DNA from: Neospora caninum Liverpool
Lineage: Eukaryota; Apicomplexa; Conoidasida; Eucoccidiorida; Sarcocystidae
Assembly: GCF_000208865.1 (NCBI RefSeq)
Contig: NC_018397.1
Span: forward strand, 248,001-312,000
Direction of reading: 5' to 3'
Length of the DNA: 64,000 nt
The notes under the pieces are model-generated. The model did not search any database. It saw only the letters and a program-made list of their open reading frames with translations, and was not told where the DNA came from. The stretch's first letter is position 1; each line of letters opens with the position of its first letter. The translations under genes and the position numbers were made by a program. Below, one piece after another: positions 46,086 through 59,296 of this stretch.

Positions 46086-47878
46086 TTCCAACGAGAACAG
46101 CAAAATGTGTTGACACGCTGCAAAGGCTGTGGACTCCCATGTACTGTAAATACATATTCGTATATATATAGATGTATTTCAGTCTGGCTGTGTACTTGCA
46201 CGAACGCATGCAAGTAGGCACACACATGGATGTGTCCTTGCGAACCTGTGTACACATAGAAGTGCAACTCCAGCACATGGGACTGCAGAGTTCCACTCCC
46301 GTCGCATGCATGCATCTTCACTCATATAGATGCCAACACATGTATGTGTATTTGCACAGATATATGTGCATATATACATGGGTAGATATGTATATGCATG
46401 CAGTCACTAAGGTGTAGGTGAAAGTGGATGGTGTCTATCCGCATTGTACGCTGCGAAAATGGAGAGGTGATGCTCCCTGAAGGCATTCCGTGCTTGAAAA
46501 GGCAACTGGCGTGTACGTCGCTTTTTTGCGGAATGTGGTTTCTGACTGACGTTTGGGACCTCTGATGCTACACCTCAAATGGTTTTCCTTCTTTTTCCTT
46601 GTTCTCTGTGTGGAGGGACAGTAAGAGTTGTCGGCGTCCAGTTGGTGCGTGGCATGAAAGTGTAAGAGATTGGTGATGCCGGAGCCTGAGACTGTTTTTG
46701 CTCAGGTAGCGGGAGGACGAGAAAGAGCCGAAAGTGGGGGGGAAACGAACTGAGCAACGAAGCAACGCGTATTTTGTTGAAAAGGGCTGAGGAAACTTGA
46801 GGTCCTCCCTCTCTACAGCTGTCTTTCTCGTGCCCGAGACGTGAACGAGCGATAGCGAGCTTCCAAAATTTAGGTATGAGAAAACGCAGTGCGGTTTGCA
46901 AGACACTTCCGTTTGCTGAAGAGACCGTATACACGTCATATAAAACCCACATGAACTATATGTACGCATGCGTGTGCGTTCACACCCAGGCAGCACTGCT
47001 CATTTTCAGGGAAAGTAACAGAAGGCGTTCTGTTTAAAATTGCACCGCGATGTTTCCTTAGCCCAAAGACGTAGAGACTTTGACATGCAATCAGGAGACT
47101 CATCGGCTTCGATATCTCGCTGTGCGGATATCGTAATGTATGGCGCTGTTTGTAGATGTCTGTGAAATGTGCATACACATGTGGTAGTTGGAGAAGAATT
47201 GCATCACTAGAGTCGAACCTGTGATTTCTCTCCTCGATTCCAGTGATACAGTTCTTCTGGGATGCGGATCAGTCGCGCACAGGCGATCGGTCGACGTAGG
47301 AGAGCATTTAACCTCGCACGTGAATTTTTGGAAACCGGAGTGCGCGACATTCGTGTTTGTGGTTTGCCTATTTTTTGAAGGCTATGTGGACTCTGTGATA
47401 AGCAGCTCTCTACAGCCGACAGCAGGAGAAGTGATTCCTGGGCTAATGAGTAAAGGTGTCCAGAGGCAGGAGGGGGGACGGAAGTGGTACTCTAGTTACA
47501 GCGAAATAGACCTCAAGACACACAAGGTGTGAAATCAAATATGCATCGAATGTGTATTTCCAGGAAGAAAAAGAAGTGGAGCAGCCATGCAGACATATAT
47601 GCATATATGTACATATAAGCATCTATATCTGTACGTATACCTTAGCGGACTTTCGGCGTCTAAGCGAACCGATCGACTAACCACGAGAAATATAGGTACA
47701 TATAAGCATTGTACTTATATGAACATAGATATGGGGTACGAAGTGAGTTGCCTGGTCTCTTGAGTCACAGAAATATCCGAAATCCTCGACTGTGTCTACA
47801 TATATATCTATATATGCACGCAGACGTCTCTTCTTGGTGTTAAGGAGTGTGTGTCTAGTGCGAGCGTTCTTTAAGAGC
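46086..47878. other. convergent intergenic region
   Basis: 1.8 kb between the convergent CTU1 and 598-residue genes. It is rich in TATATG, CATGCATG and similar short words around 46150-46400 and 47590-47815, typical of coccidian intergenic DNA. No open frame here is convincing. Confidence 0.6.
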
Positions 47879-49675
47879 TTATCGCCTCTTGTCTGCCTGA
47901 TTTTCTCGGCGAATGTGTTCTTGGCGTGCCCGTTCTTTCGTGACGTGAACAGCAGTCTGGATGCACATTTCTTCGACGTCTACCACCTGCAAGCGACGGT
48001 GTGCCTCCGCCGCTCGCTGGAGAAGTTTTAGGTAGGTATCCCTTAACTCTTCCCTCTGTGTTGGCCTCGACTCGCGCATGCGTGCGAGTCTCGAAACTGA
48101 ATCTTCAACAGAGGCCAACGGTCGCTCTTCTTTCTGCTCTTGACGTTTTCCCGAAGCGCTTGGCTTCTTTGCTTCGTCCTCGTTGGCAGACGATTCTGTG
48201 TTTTTCCGACCCCTTTCGTCGAAGGCAGGGGCACCTTCGATGTGCACGCCCGTTTGTACCGGCGGTGTCGTTTCTGCCTCAGCTGTCGATGTCTGTGTCA
48301 CCTTTTTCTTTGCATCAAAGTCCCCATTCGGGTCTCGATCTCCCTCCTCATCTCGCGAAGGCCTCACGCTCCTATCTCCTGCCTCCTCTCCATAACTCAG
48401 TGTCCCGGCCTGTTCCTCTTCGTACGCGTAATTTCTCTTTGTCCGGTTCGATGATCTCCTCGCCGTCTCGCCCTGTTTCCGGTGCAACGACGCACGGGGC
48501 TTTCTCTCTCTCTCTGCGGGTCCCGCCACACTGTCTGTTGCTCTTGGGTTTGTCGCCTCTTCTACACGATCTTTTAGATTTTCCCCCTCTTTCCTGTCGT
48601 GTGTTGTGGTCTCTTTCTTTCTGGTTAATGCTTGTTCCACCTTCCCTAGGCGCCAGCGCCCCGCTCCGCTCGGCGAATGAGTGGGGTTCGTATCGGCGGA
48701 TGCCGCTAGAGAGTCGCTGTTTTCTGTCGCGTGTGCCAGAAAGGGGAAAGATGCAATCACTTCAACGGCTGCGCGCGCCACCGAGGCAGCCTGGGCGCGA
48801 GGGAAGGCGAGAGACGAGCAAGGTGAGGCACTCCACGTCCATGTTTTTATTCCTCTACGCGTGCACAGCCTGTCTGCCGTTACCGAAGGAAGGAATTTCA
48901 CGTCTGCTTTGGCAGGAAGAAGGGGCCTTCCGGTCGCCCGGTGGTGAGCAAGAAGCGCGTGCATGCGCGTGTCTGTCTTTCGTACGAATTCGTAGAGGTT
49001 CCCAACTTTCTGCGTGAACGCTCTGAGTTTTTCTTCGTAGTCGAGGCTCTCGAACTGCTCCTGCAAGGCCACGAGGAGCGGCAGAAGCCCGTGGTTTTCT
49101 TCGCGCGTCAGTGCACTCTTCTCGAAGGCCAGCGTTCGAGCCGCATTCTCGCCGCAGCACGCAATTAAGGAGGGTCCGCGCGTCACGAAAGTGTGGCGCT
49201 GGAGCCGGCCAGAGACGAGACACCGAAACGCGGGCGGATTCGACGCCGCTGCCGTGTTGGGGGACTCCCCAGCAGCGAGCACCGAGACGAGGTGAGCATG
49301 AACAGCAGCGATTTCTGTCCTGGAGAGAGGAACAAAGGACGCAGGTGCGGCGACAGAAAGCGGCAAGTGCCCGGCATGTGTTTTCAGCAGATCGTGCAGC
49401 ACATGGTGAGGGGGCGCTTCGTGCTGATTGAATACACTGGGCTCAGCTGCCTGTGTGCGGGAAGAAAGAGATGAGAAAATGAGGATGGACATGACTGCTC
49501 TGAAGAAAAAAGAGGGAAGACGGGGACTCTTCTGCCTGGATGCAACCGTGTGCGGACGAAGCGCAGAGAACAACGCGCTGCGTTCCGTCACATTGTCTGC
49601 GTCGTTTGTGGTCTGGAGTGAAGGTCTAGCTACCTCAAATTTTCCCCTCGAGAACGCCGGAGAAAGGTTTGCCAT
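47879..49675 (-). CDS. hypothetical 598-aa protein with recessed hydrophobic leader
   Basis: This intronless frame starts at ATG 49675 (CTAACAATGG). The frame above it opens only with TTG. A hydrophobic stretch (about 55-70, SFFFRAVMSILIFSSLSS) followed by SRTQAAEPS looks like an internal signal or signal-anchor sequence with possible cleavage near residue 76, an arrangement common in coccidian secretory proteins. A well-mixed domain spans about 90-310 (for example HAHLVSVLAAG, LLVALQEQFESLDYEEKLRAF and HRATGRPLL). A long charged tract full of Lys/Glu/Arg follows (about 330-540), then a helical C-terminus of Arg/Glu heptad-like character (REELRDTYLKLLQRAAEA). There are few cysteines and no second membrane span. 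I recognise no family. Entry into the secretory pathway is the only inference I would make. Confidence 0.7.
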   Translation of the reverse strand: MANLSPAFSRGKFEVARPSLQTTNDADNVTERSALFSALRPHTVASRQKSPRLPSFFFRAVMSILIFSSLSSRTQAAEPSVFNQHEAPPHHVLHDLLKTHAGHLPLSVAAPASFVPLSRTEIAAVHAHLVSVLAAGESPNTAAASNPPAFRCLVSGRLQRHTFVTRGPSLIACCGENAARTLAFEKSALTREENHGLLPLLVALQEQFESLDYEEKLRAFTQKVGNLYEFVRKTDTRMHALLAHHRATGRPLLPAKADVKFLPSVTADRLCTRRGIKTWTWSASPCSSLAFPRAQAASVARAAVEVIASFPFLAHATENSDSLAASADTNPTHSPSGAGRWRLGKVEQALTRKKETTTHDRKEGENLKDRVEEATNPRATDSVAGPAERERKPRASLHRKQGETARRSSNRTKRNYAYEEEQAGTLSYGEEAGDRSVRPSRDEEGDRDPNGDFDAKKKVTQTSTAEAETTPPVQTGVHIEGAPAFDERGRKNTESSANEDEAKKPSASGKRQEQKEERPLASVEDSVSRLARMRESRPTQREELRDTYLKLLQRAAEAHRRLQVVDVEEMCIQTAVHVTKERARQEHIRRENQADKRR

Positions 49676-52276
49676 TGTTAGGCGCCGCACGAACAAGGCA
49701 ACAAATCCGAGAAAGCTGTCTGTCTACGGGCTGAAAGAGCCACGGTGTGTGGTATGTCGAGTCAAACGGGAGTAACAAAAAAACAGTTTCTGAATGCTTG
49801 AGTGAACCTCTGGCACAGACGTTTGGTAAACTTCGTGTTTCAGAAAGGAAGAAGCGCATAAGAAGGAAGCGCGAATAAGGGCTTCAAACGATAGCGAGGC
49901 TAGGTCGGAAACGCCGTCTGAGAGGGCAGCGGGCGAAGCGTTCTACGAGGTACAGGAGCGAGGCAACCGGGACGCTACAGCGAGATGGCGAGAAAGGAGG
50001 GAGGAAAAAAGCAAGCGAGAGGAGGTCAGGGAAGGAGAAAGAGAATTAGGACGGTGTGAGAGAGAAAGATATGGGAGGACAGAATTCGGAGGAAAGAGGG
50101 AGAAAGAGGAGAAAAGCACGCGTGTTCCGGTACGCTTGCCATTGCATGATCTGTTGTTCCGAGACGCTCCAGAGAGTTGCTCTTCCACGTTTTCGTGTGG
50201 TCGACCTAAGCTTCTTTTTTCTCTGTCTGTGCTCAACATTCCTTTCGAACATTCTTCGCTTCTACAGTGTGGTATTTTCGAGAAATTGAACAGTACGTTG
50301 AGGTTCAGCCCTGCCACACACGAAAGTGCAGCGGCCCGTAAGTCGGACGGTCCCCCACATGCACCTGTGTCGTTTCGCCAGTTCCTCCCCTTTCCGTTTA
50401 ACAGGGTGCTTTCGCTTAATGTTTCACCTGAAAGAATAGTTGGCCCCATAAAAAGGCGCAAAAAGCATTGGCTGCTCCCATTCTTCTTATCCTTGACAAA
50501 CACCAGTCTTCACACACAACCGTAGTGTCCGAACCAGAGGAAGCCTGAACATTCCACCGTAGCCATGCCAAACGAAAACTAGCTTTTGCGACGGTTTTCT
50601 TCTTTTTCATGGAGGATATTCTTAAGCATGGAACAATAGAGACTTCTGACGGGGTATTGACTTTTCTCTGTCGAAGAAATCCTGACGATAACGCAGCGGG
50701 ATGGCTGCAGTCGCCGCCCTTAGACTGGCATCCCGTCAATCTCAAGAATTCGACAGATATGCATCCCGTTTTCCCCTTCTGACAAACGCCGACTTTTGTG
50801 CAGGAGTAGACCTCGTCCTCCGCTTCAGTCTCCTAGTACTTTCTACGGAAAACGGGGCAGAAAAAATGAGGGATTCTTTCCGACTGGTCGATAGATGCGT
50901 AGCTGGAGAGGCACACTAAATGCGCCAGCATCTCTACAGATGACCTATTTCCAAAATATTTTGAATTGCTGCTTCTTGGTGGTTGAATGGGGCTGGAGGG
51001 CGACACAAATTTGGAACATTAACAGTAGGTCAAAGGATTCCCCCCGAATTGCCTGGATGAGTCGCATAAAGAGGATGTGTACCGATTCAGAGTAAAGGAT
51101 AAATGATTCAGCTGTGATCCTCTGGTTGGTCATGGCGCATGTGTGAAGAGGATAGGGGAACTTCTTCGTACCAATATATACTGAGGCCTTGCAAGGTGTT
51201 TTCACCAATTTGAAAACCGTCGTTTGCGGCTCTCTGACGAAGTTTTTCAGCGCGGGAGATCCACACGACGACTCTATGTAGGCATTTCCTGCGCTTTCTG
51301 GAGGCATGCTTTGAACCAGGACACTCCGTCACCCCTAATATGGTGGGGTCACCTAGGAAAGTTCCAACCGCATTGTGCTGTCGGAGAGAAGGGGCTTTGC
51401 ACAGATGAAAAGATTCCAGTCCTCAACTTTCCGGAAATATCCCTCCCGTCCGGCAGAGAACGAATTCACAGTTGCACAGCTGTATCTGGAGAGTTGAGTA
51501 GGCAGTGCTGTGGCTGCCGTGACTTGTGTTGGCATGGGATTCACTGGAAGTACGGAGGTAGCTATTAACCGATGTGTACAAGCAGGCATGTGCATGCCTA
51601 CACGTGTGAGATATGCATTCATGTGCGGCTGTGTATGTGCGTCAGTGCATGGACATTATATATACATATATATATTTATATATGTGCATATAACGCTGTG
51701 TGCGTTCGTATGCATGGAGACGGGCTACGTGTTTTTTTGCAGTTGCCCCCATAAACGATAGAGCTTGGACCAGCAAACGAAAAACAACACTCGAGATATG
51801 ATGGTCATTTCGGCCTCGGTATTTTTCGTAGAAGGAGCAAATGCGCAGGGGCTATTGCAGCAACAAGAAAAGTCAGGTGCATCGACATCCCTCGTCCCCA
51901 CACTCTTCGACATGAAAGCCCAGGAAAATTAGGACAAAAGCACTCGTCTTGAGAAGACGCATTGGAAGTCAAAATTCATATATACCTAAAAATGCACACA
52001 AAAATGTAAACGTAGCGGTTTTTGTTACATAACCTCAATAACAAGAATTCCCGCCAGCACCAGATATGCAGAGACAAGTCAAATTCGCGCGTTTGTCGTC
52101 CCTTTCTTTCCCGTGACTTGGCCACGAACCAAGACTTCCGCCACTCCAGGCACGAATATGTGTTCCTACATACTGTGTTTTTTATCCCGCCACAAGCCTT
52201 TGATGAGGGAAGACTTGGGGCACTGAATGAGGACAGCGTGTGCCAAGAGAGAGAATGGCTGAATGAGCCTTCTTCC
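49676..52276. other. intergenic region
   Basis: 2.6 kb between two minus-strand genes, with an imperfect TATA-rich run at about 51657-51683. A 120-codon minus-strand frame at 50945-51307 has fairly protein-like composition but no domain or splice support, so it is not called. Promoter and 5' UTR of the 598-residue gene are expected at the left end. Confidence 0.5.
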
Positions 52277-55200
52277 TCACCGTGTCACGTGAGCGGTGAC
52301 ATGCTGAATGCATTCGATCTGAATGAGGTTCAAAACTGCTCTGTTGTGGCTTCTTTCGAAAACTGTCCACGGCCCTCCAGGCGGTACCCGACTACGTAAG
52401 TTGACTGCGTAGGCGAAAAAGCGAGGCAGGTCTCCCGGTGAACCCCCTCCTCTGGCTTCTCGGTACCCCTCATTGGATTCAGGGCTCATGCCGATAACCC
52501 ACAGGCCAACAGGGTGATGATATAAGAGCAAGTCCGGAGTGCGGTGGAAATAAGGGACCGTCTGCTCCCGTTCTGGTGTTTTCTTTGTAAACTGAGCGTA
52601 TGTGCCTACACTGTTGGCGCCACGTTTCGTCCATACGCCGTTGAAAGTTTCAGCTGAATCAGCGAAGCCAGAGACGTGCACCTCGTCACACCTTTGTTCT
52701 GAACCTGCGGGAGAAAGGAAAGGACAGAAAAACGGCCAGGAACGTGGCGAGGCACATCGCATCTGGGACGGTCCCCAAGTTCCTGCGGGGACGGAGTAAC
52801 GACGTGTGAATTCTCGTATATACCTTTTAAGTAAAGGCTTTCCATTTGCTTGCAAGTTTAAATGTAACACATTCAGATTCATATACAAAGGCACGCGCAT
52901 GCCAGTACCTGTACACAACTACACATGGCGCTCTACCTAGTGACACGCATCTCTCCTTACAGCTGACCCACAGGAACGGAAGAGCCTACAGAGGAATATG
53001 ACGCTTCAGCTCCCAGCACTGTCCCAGTCTCCTCTATACATTTACATATCTGATGACACGCATACGCAGCTACCCCCCCAATACTGTAGGCACACCTCTA
53101 AAACAACACGGTGTAAGTTTTATCGTGGATATTCCTCGAGCGGTAGAAGCGAACGCCTGTTTCACAGTCGAAAAACTGACGACAATCCGTCTGTCTATGC
53201 TATACTGCGGATGGAGGGGAAAATCAAATCGATCTCTCTGGCTAGAGTGTGCTCGAACTTGGAGAAGAATCTTTTGGCCTTTTTTTATGTTTTACCATCT
53301 TCGTCGAGACAAGAGAGTTTCCACGGTCCAGACACATAGCGCAGCCCTTCTAGCCAGTTTCCTTCTTCACTGTGCGCCTCTCCAGAATGCAGTTCATCGA
53401 AGTTTGTCCGCGCGTTTCCGGGATTCTCCTTCTCTTGCAACGAGCTGTGGAGAGTCACATTTTTGTTAGAGAAACCTAACATGGTGTTCCCGTCTGCCGT
53501 GCATCGCCACTGGTCGTCGGACTTGTACAGATACATAACGCGGCTGTCTATGGATAGTTTGAAAAGGTAATACTCGTCTGCGTCCTCACTCTCGGGGTTT
53601 CCGCCGTCAGCCGGACTGCCGACATCGTAAGACCCGCGACTCGCAGCTCTTCCGTTGCTTCTCCCCCGGGAGTAAACACGCCGTGACCACACGCCGTTGC
53701 AGCGTGCGCCCAAACCGACGCCTCCCTCGAGACGAAGGTGAGGGCATGCGCGCCTCTTGGGAAGATGAAGCGCCTGCAGTGTACGTCCTTCTTCTCGGAG
53801 CCGAAGGTCGCCTTCTTCTGGAGAGATCAAGCCTTCTAGGAGCCCACTGCGGGTTTGACTGGTTCCGTGGCCACCATGGGGAAAAGGCGAATGGAGACCG
53901 GGAGAAGGTGAGATATCGAGGAGTGGCGCAGGAAACCCATAGTGGCTATTTCGAGTACTTGTGTAATTTTGACGCGGGCTGTTTCCACCCCTTCGAGGAT
54001 CAGTGTCTCCGCTCTCACGGTCATCCGTCGGGACACAGCGGGCGCGCACACTTTCTTCTTCTTCCCAGAGACCTGTCTTGGCGTTCCAAATCCTCCATCC
54101 ATTGGGAGCGGGAAATTTGCTCGGGGAGAAGGACAGCGCGATGGCTATGGTATCGTCGTCCGGCACGCCGACAACCCAGTATCCGAGAGGCGTCCAATGG
54201 ATCAAAAGCAGTTCTTCGTTTATAAACCGAGGCCTGCCGTCTGCAGAAGGGGGAAAGAGCTCGTGCCAGTAGCCATCTAATCCTGGACTCGACCAACCAG
54301 AGAAGAAGAAGGTGGGGCATCGGCCGCCTTCTTGAGTATGCTGGAGGGGCTGGAGGGGATCTACACAGTGAAGCGAAGCAGGTGCGGTCGACGCTTGCGG
54401 ACCTGCTGCATTCGACCAGACGGCTTCGGACGAGAGGAGATGAATGGAACGAGCTGCGAGGAAGACCACACAGAACGACGCATGTCACGGAAGGACAGCA
54501 ACGCATGACATACAAAGATGCGGGTACATACGCGTATGTGCATACGCCCACACCCCACCATATAAACATATAAATATATATAGGTATGTCTTCCTACGTA
54601 CAGAGATATACGAGGAGTGTGTAGAGATCCACATATACGCATATACACGCACGCTGGCTTAAGCATGCGTAGACCCATCTGGAGAAACATCCAGGTAGGG
54701 AAGTGTATGGTTTCTGGCGTTCATATATGGGTAACGAAATGTGCTTGAGTATATCTCCAGATGCAGTGGCGAGAGAGGTTGTGGAAACAGCAAATATGGA
54801 GGAAGGCGCGAGAAGCAATCTGTGCACGCAGAACGTCGCGGAGCGAGAGCTGACACTCCACACGAAATGTCTTGTGGCCGCCGAAAGCTCCTTTTACGCG
54901 TCGTCGTTACCTTGAATAAGCCTTTCGGGCGTCATATCTGGCAGATATCCGTATTCTTCGTCTTTTTCAAATGACCCGCATATCCAGTATCCGTCGTCCC
55001 AGTAGAGCTGGACGAGGTCCCCGCGGACATCTTTCTGCCAGAACACCGCCTGCTGGCCACTCATGCCGGTGACAATGTGGCTGATGAAGAGTCCGTTGCA
55101 CTTTTGCTGAAGTTCTGGCGCGCCTTCGAGGAGGAGGAACTGGCAGTTCTGTGTCGCGTTTTCCGGCAAATCGAATGCCCGCTCGCAGCCCGCGCCCCGG

Positions 55201-56600
55201 CGGATCTCTAACACGGTTCCGTCGTAGCAAATGCGCCCTAACGCGCCCTTCTCTCGCCATCCCAGCGGGCATTTGTACGTACAGGCCTCTCCGTGAGCAA
55301 GTCTGCCGTTTCTGGGGCAGTCTCCGAGTGCGTAGCCCCCTGCAGGGAGGACGCCAGGGAGTCGACAGCTTCTGAACTGGTCGCAGGACTCGCACGTTTC
55401 ACCTCCACAGTCCAGTCCGGTTTCGCCGCCATCTCGTGCGCCGTTGTGGCACGAAACACGAACTGCGACGACGTACGGATCCGCATGGAAGGACGTGGTG
55501 ATAGCTGGCGGCTCCTCGGGACGAGGGGCAGACAGCGCGACGGACTTCTCAAAGACCATCCACTCGCCCTCGGCTTTGTCGGGTGTATCTGCATCACTCA
55601 AAACGAAGGCTCGGATTCGTTCGTTGACGCCAGGGACCTCCCCCACTGCCCAGAATGCGGGAGTCGCGGACTCGGACGACTCGACGTGAAACAAATACAA
55701 AGGCGACGACGCGGTCGCTCCCGCGCGTTCGCCTGCCTGAGAGGCAGCAGAGGCTATCTGAGGGGAAATGGGCATCTGCTTCTTTCGGTAGACCGGCCGT
55801 TCGCTTGCTTTTTCGCCCCGGTTCCTTTGGCCGTCTTCGAGCGCGTACTCGCCGTTTATCTCCGCGTTTTGGCCGACGCGCCCAAGTATCGAGATGTTTT
55901 CCGAGTCGTCCGCCCTCCCGGTGCGTCTCGTGGCGGAGGTCCGACTGCGTCCCGGTGAAAAGACGGAAGTGCGTGTCTTTGCATCCGCTCGTTGTGGCAC
56001 GGAAGTGGAGTTCTCGCTCGCCGCAAGCAACTCAGCAGGACGTTGCTCCGGGCTGAGAGACCGCAGATCGGAGCCACCAATGCAAGGGAAAGGAACGACG
56101 CGGTTGCTTGGAGCTTCGAGAGGGACTGGACTGCCGAGAGGCAACCCCGAGAGTACACGAACTCCCTCATTTTTTGTCTGAGAGAGAGGCAAAGAGATTG
56201 CTGCGAGGGTTCGAGCAGGAAGGACGCGAAGCGCATCAGTTGCTGCCCCTTGTGTTTGAGAAGAGGGATGAGAAGATGTCTCCGTCGGTGTGGTATCCTC
56301 TGAATGCGTGTTGCAAGCAGAAGAAACAACAGCAGAAGGGGTACCGCGTACATGGCCTTCCGTATTGCGAGGGGGATCACTTCGAGTACCGGAAACGGGG
56401 AACAACTGAAGCGGGCAAAAAGTTAGAAGCAGGCAAAGCAGAAAAACATAATTCGAAGACACACACCGTGGCCTTTGCCCACATTTTCTTTCTGCCAGCA
56501 ATTCTCCAAAAAGCGGGAAGGCCCCCGAGGGCTTCGTCCCCTGGTCGAAGCATATAGACACAAAGAAACGGCTCCTTGTTTGTTTTTTTTCGATTGACAT
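52277..56600 (-). CDS. secreted modular protein with repeated Trp/Gly-rich modules, three exons
   Basis: Minus-strand exons are 56600-54911, 54360-53296 and 52704-52277, all joining at phase 1, for 1060 residues. The ATG at 56600 lies in GATAAAATGT. A hydrophobic span (51-69, YVFLLCLLLTFCPLQLFPV) after a basic 50-residue leader acts as a recessed signal or anchor. A disordered Ser/Thr/Pro region follows, then CHNGARDGGETGLDCGG (about 384-400), the known C.NG..DG.ET..DCGG motif of extracellular proteins, and a Cys-rich sushi-like segment (CPRNGRLAHGEACTYKC). At least four modules share an 'NG-x-[YWF] ... Y/W ... GYW(V/I)xG' plan: exon 1 end (KCNGLFISH, DGYWICGSF), exon 2 start (DGYWHELF, GYWVVGVP), exon 2 end (RCNGVWSRR, GPWKLSC) and exon 3 (TFNGVWTK, GLWVIGM, GPWTVFE). 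A surface or secretory-organelle binding protein is likely. The ligand is unknown. Confidence 0.7.
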
Positions 56601-59296
56601 TTTATCCACTGCCAATGCCGAAGGAAAACAACAGACAGAAGCGGAAACGTTTGAGTACAGCCAAGACAAGACAGCTCTTATTGGGCAGTCCCCCGAGGAA
56701 TGCTCTAGTGTTTCATCGAAACATTTTCAATTTATCCAAGAACGGCAGCGAGTCATGGGTCAAAAAGGAGGGTTTCGGTGTTGGAAAACCACAAAAACTT
56801 CCAACTTGCTGTACATTCTGAGGTACCGAAAGGCGTATTTTGTGCGACTGAAGGGGAATTCTCTCGAGAGGACACTTTTCTCTCTACAGTCAAAAAGAAC
56901 CGTTTCCCATTGAAGAAACCAAAAAGCGGGGACAAAACAATTTACTCCCGCATCCCCGTCCTCGTCTTTCCCTAGGAGAATGGGAAATGACGGACTTCGA
57001 AGAAGGGACAATTACGTCTTCGCGCCTCTTGCTTCGATTCAAAACGTAAACGAGACTGCATATCCGACTCAGAAACAATAATCTTGAAGGAAAGACTTTT
57101 CCGAGCTTCTCCATTGCTTCCGAAGATCCGCAAAGCCTCGCCAGTCAAAAACCATACGTCTTCTGAATGTGCTGTTCATAATGGATTACACACCGAAAGG
57201 GGGGAATCTTCCTTCTGCGGCTACAACTGTTTACTCGACCACAAACAAAGACATTCCGAGAAAGAAATAGAGAAGGAAGTTGCCGATGCGGGTGACCTTT
57301 CATCATTCGCATTTTATGCAGTTCCCGACAGCAGAACATTCCAGTGAACACATCTCTCTCTGTGTATGCAGATGTCAGACGTTTGTGGGTCTCTACAGCG
57401 CATTCTGTTGCTGTGCTTCTCTGTGTGAAAATGTGTGCGCATGCATACGCGTCTGTAAACCTATGTATGTAATTATCGAGTATTCGTAACAGGCGCAGAC
57501 TCATGCACATCCGCGTATCATTCGCTACTTCCCACTGGAGTTACGTATCATACGAGCATATTTTCTATAAATTCTCCTGTGTGTCTCTGTCTATAAGAAT
57601 ACCCCTGTAAAAGTACGTTGCAGATGAGAACCATCGGGATTTCGAGATTTTCCCTCAAGCGTGTGCGTATTCCATGCGAATAGTGGAGAAGATTTGAGGC
57701 AGCTAAGTCGCGCAGCGCAACACAGAATCAGACTGTAGAGGACAGGAAATGCGAATCTACGATCGACACAGCCACCACGCCTCATGGTAGACAAAAAACA
57801 GGAAGTATTTTTCCTGCTTGTTCTGTGCTTCGCTTGCACAACTGTGTATATCTGCTGACATACAACTTCATACATGAATGTATATCTACACATGTGTATT
57901 CATGAATTAGATCTATACATGTGTATGGACATTCATCTTTCTCTATCTGCATTCATGTAAATTTCCTCAATTTTTGTGGCTCAGGGGAGCAGCAGCCGCC
58001 GCCGCAAGAGCGGTGCCCATCTGAAGCAACGAACCGCAAATATCTGCTTTTCTGCTGCAGAGGTACTGCGAGTATCTACCAACGCGATCGCGTTTTTCTG
58101 CAGGGAGACGTTGATTTCCTGTTAGTTGATTGCTTGAGCAGCTTAGAGTTGATGATGTGAACAGAGAAGACGACCCCTCACGCGAAATCTGTGGGAGAAG
58201 GGGGGGGGGGAGCTTGTACAGCAGAAAGAGACAAAGGCCTCTGTTATTTTTGTCCGGAACCGAAAAACAACCAACATGGACGAAACTACAGAAGCGATAT
58301 GCGAAGTCGCCGTGGTTAAGCCGACAAAATACATTTTCCCGAGAGCCAAAGACTCAACTTGAGCATACACACAACGTCCTGATCAGTTGTAAGGTTGAAA
58401 TGCATACACCTTCACAGAGACGTATATACAGCCAAAGCAAATGCGTCCCCAGGGTAGGTTCATGAACTACGTACATCTGCAACGGGTGAAATTAATCTGA
58501 CATTCACGGACTGCGTGTCGAGATACATAGATGTATATACATTATGCACAACTGCATATACCAAGTACATGCATTGTGCAGAGGACAAATATCTTCTAGA
58601 CACAATATACGTATACGACTTTATACATTGATGGAGATACCTTGTACATGTACACTTTCTGTAGAGGAATAATGGGCGAGCAGTGCTAACAGCTTAGTTG
58701 GGAGCGGATCAGAGCCTCCCGATAGACTCTGAATGCCGCGTTTTGAGGAAAAAAGAAGGCAAGACTTAAGTGTACAGAAATCACTGGGCCGGGGCGCACT
58801 GTACGTGGACCTAGAAACGACGGACTACCGCAAAATAGAGAGCACCTCCACAGTGAGGCTAGACACTCGAAAAAACGGGGAACACCACTCGAAACCCCCT
58901 GTCTCGTCTGTGTAACTCCAGACTTTGAAGACCGCGAAACCCTCCCGAGCATTTTCTTTTCTTCATTGCACTGTCGCGTCGGCACGAACAGCACCACAAG
59001 AAGCAAAACTCTCACACGATCCACGCAAGTCTTTCGCGAGGGCATATGCGCGCAAGAAGCGGGGCGTGATAGACCCTCCCACCGTGGTCTCCTGCTTCCA
59101 CTCCGAACGCTGTCCGACGTCAACACACATCGCTGGATGTACACGTATTCATATATATATATATATATATATATGCGTATACACATAACCTCCATGCCTC
59201 CATACACTCTGTAGAGAGCAACATGTGCTCAAATACAGACTGAGAAGGCCGTCGGACGCTGCTGTGCGACGATCACCGCGCCGGTGACAGTTTTGC
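56601..59296. other. intergenic region
   Basis: 2.7 kb upstream of the modular secreted gene and downstream of SLBP, both on the minus strand. It has a G11 run at 58200-58210 and a (TA)n run at 59151-59174. Frames are short and unsupported. It likely holds the modular gene's promoter and the SLBP 3' UTR. Confidence 0.6.
59151..59174. repeat. (AT)n microsatellite downstream of SLBP
   Basis: AT dinucleotide run of 24 bases, about 120 bases beyond the SLBP stop codon and so probably within or near its 3' UTR. Confidence 0.9.

Noticed and set aside
50945..51307. 120-codon minus-strand ATG frame with protein-like composition
   Set aside because: No domain, no splice context and no link to neighbours; left as an unproven candidate.
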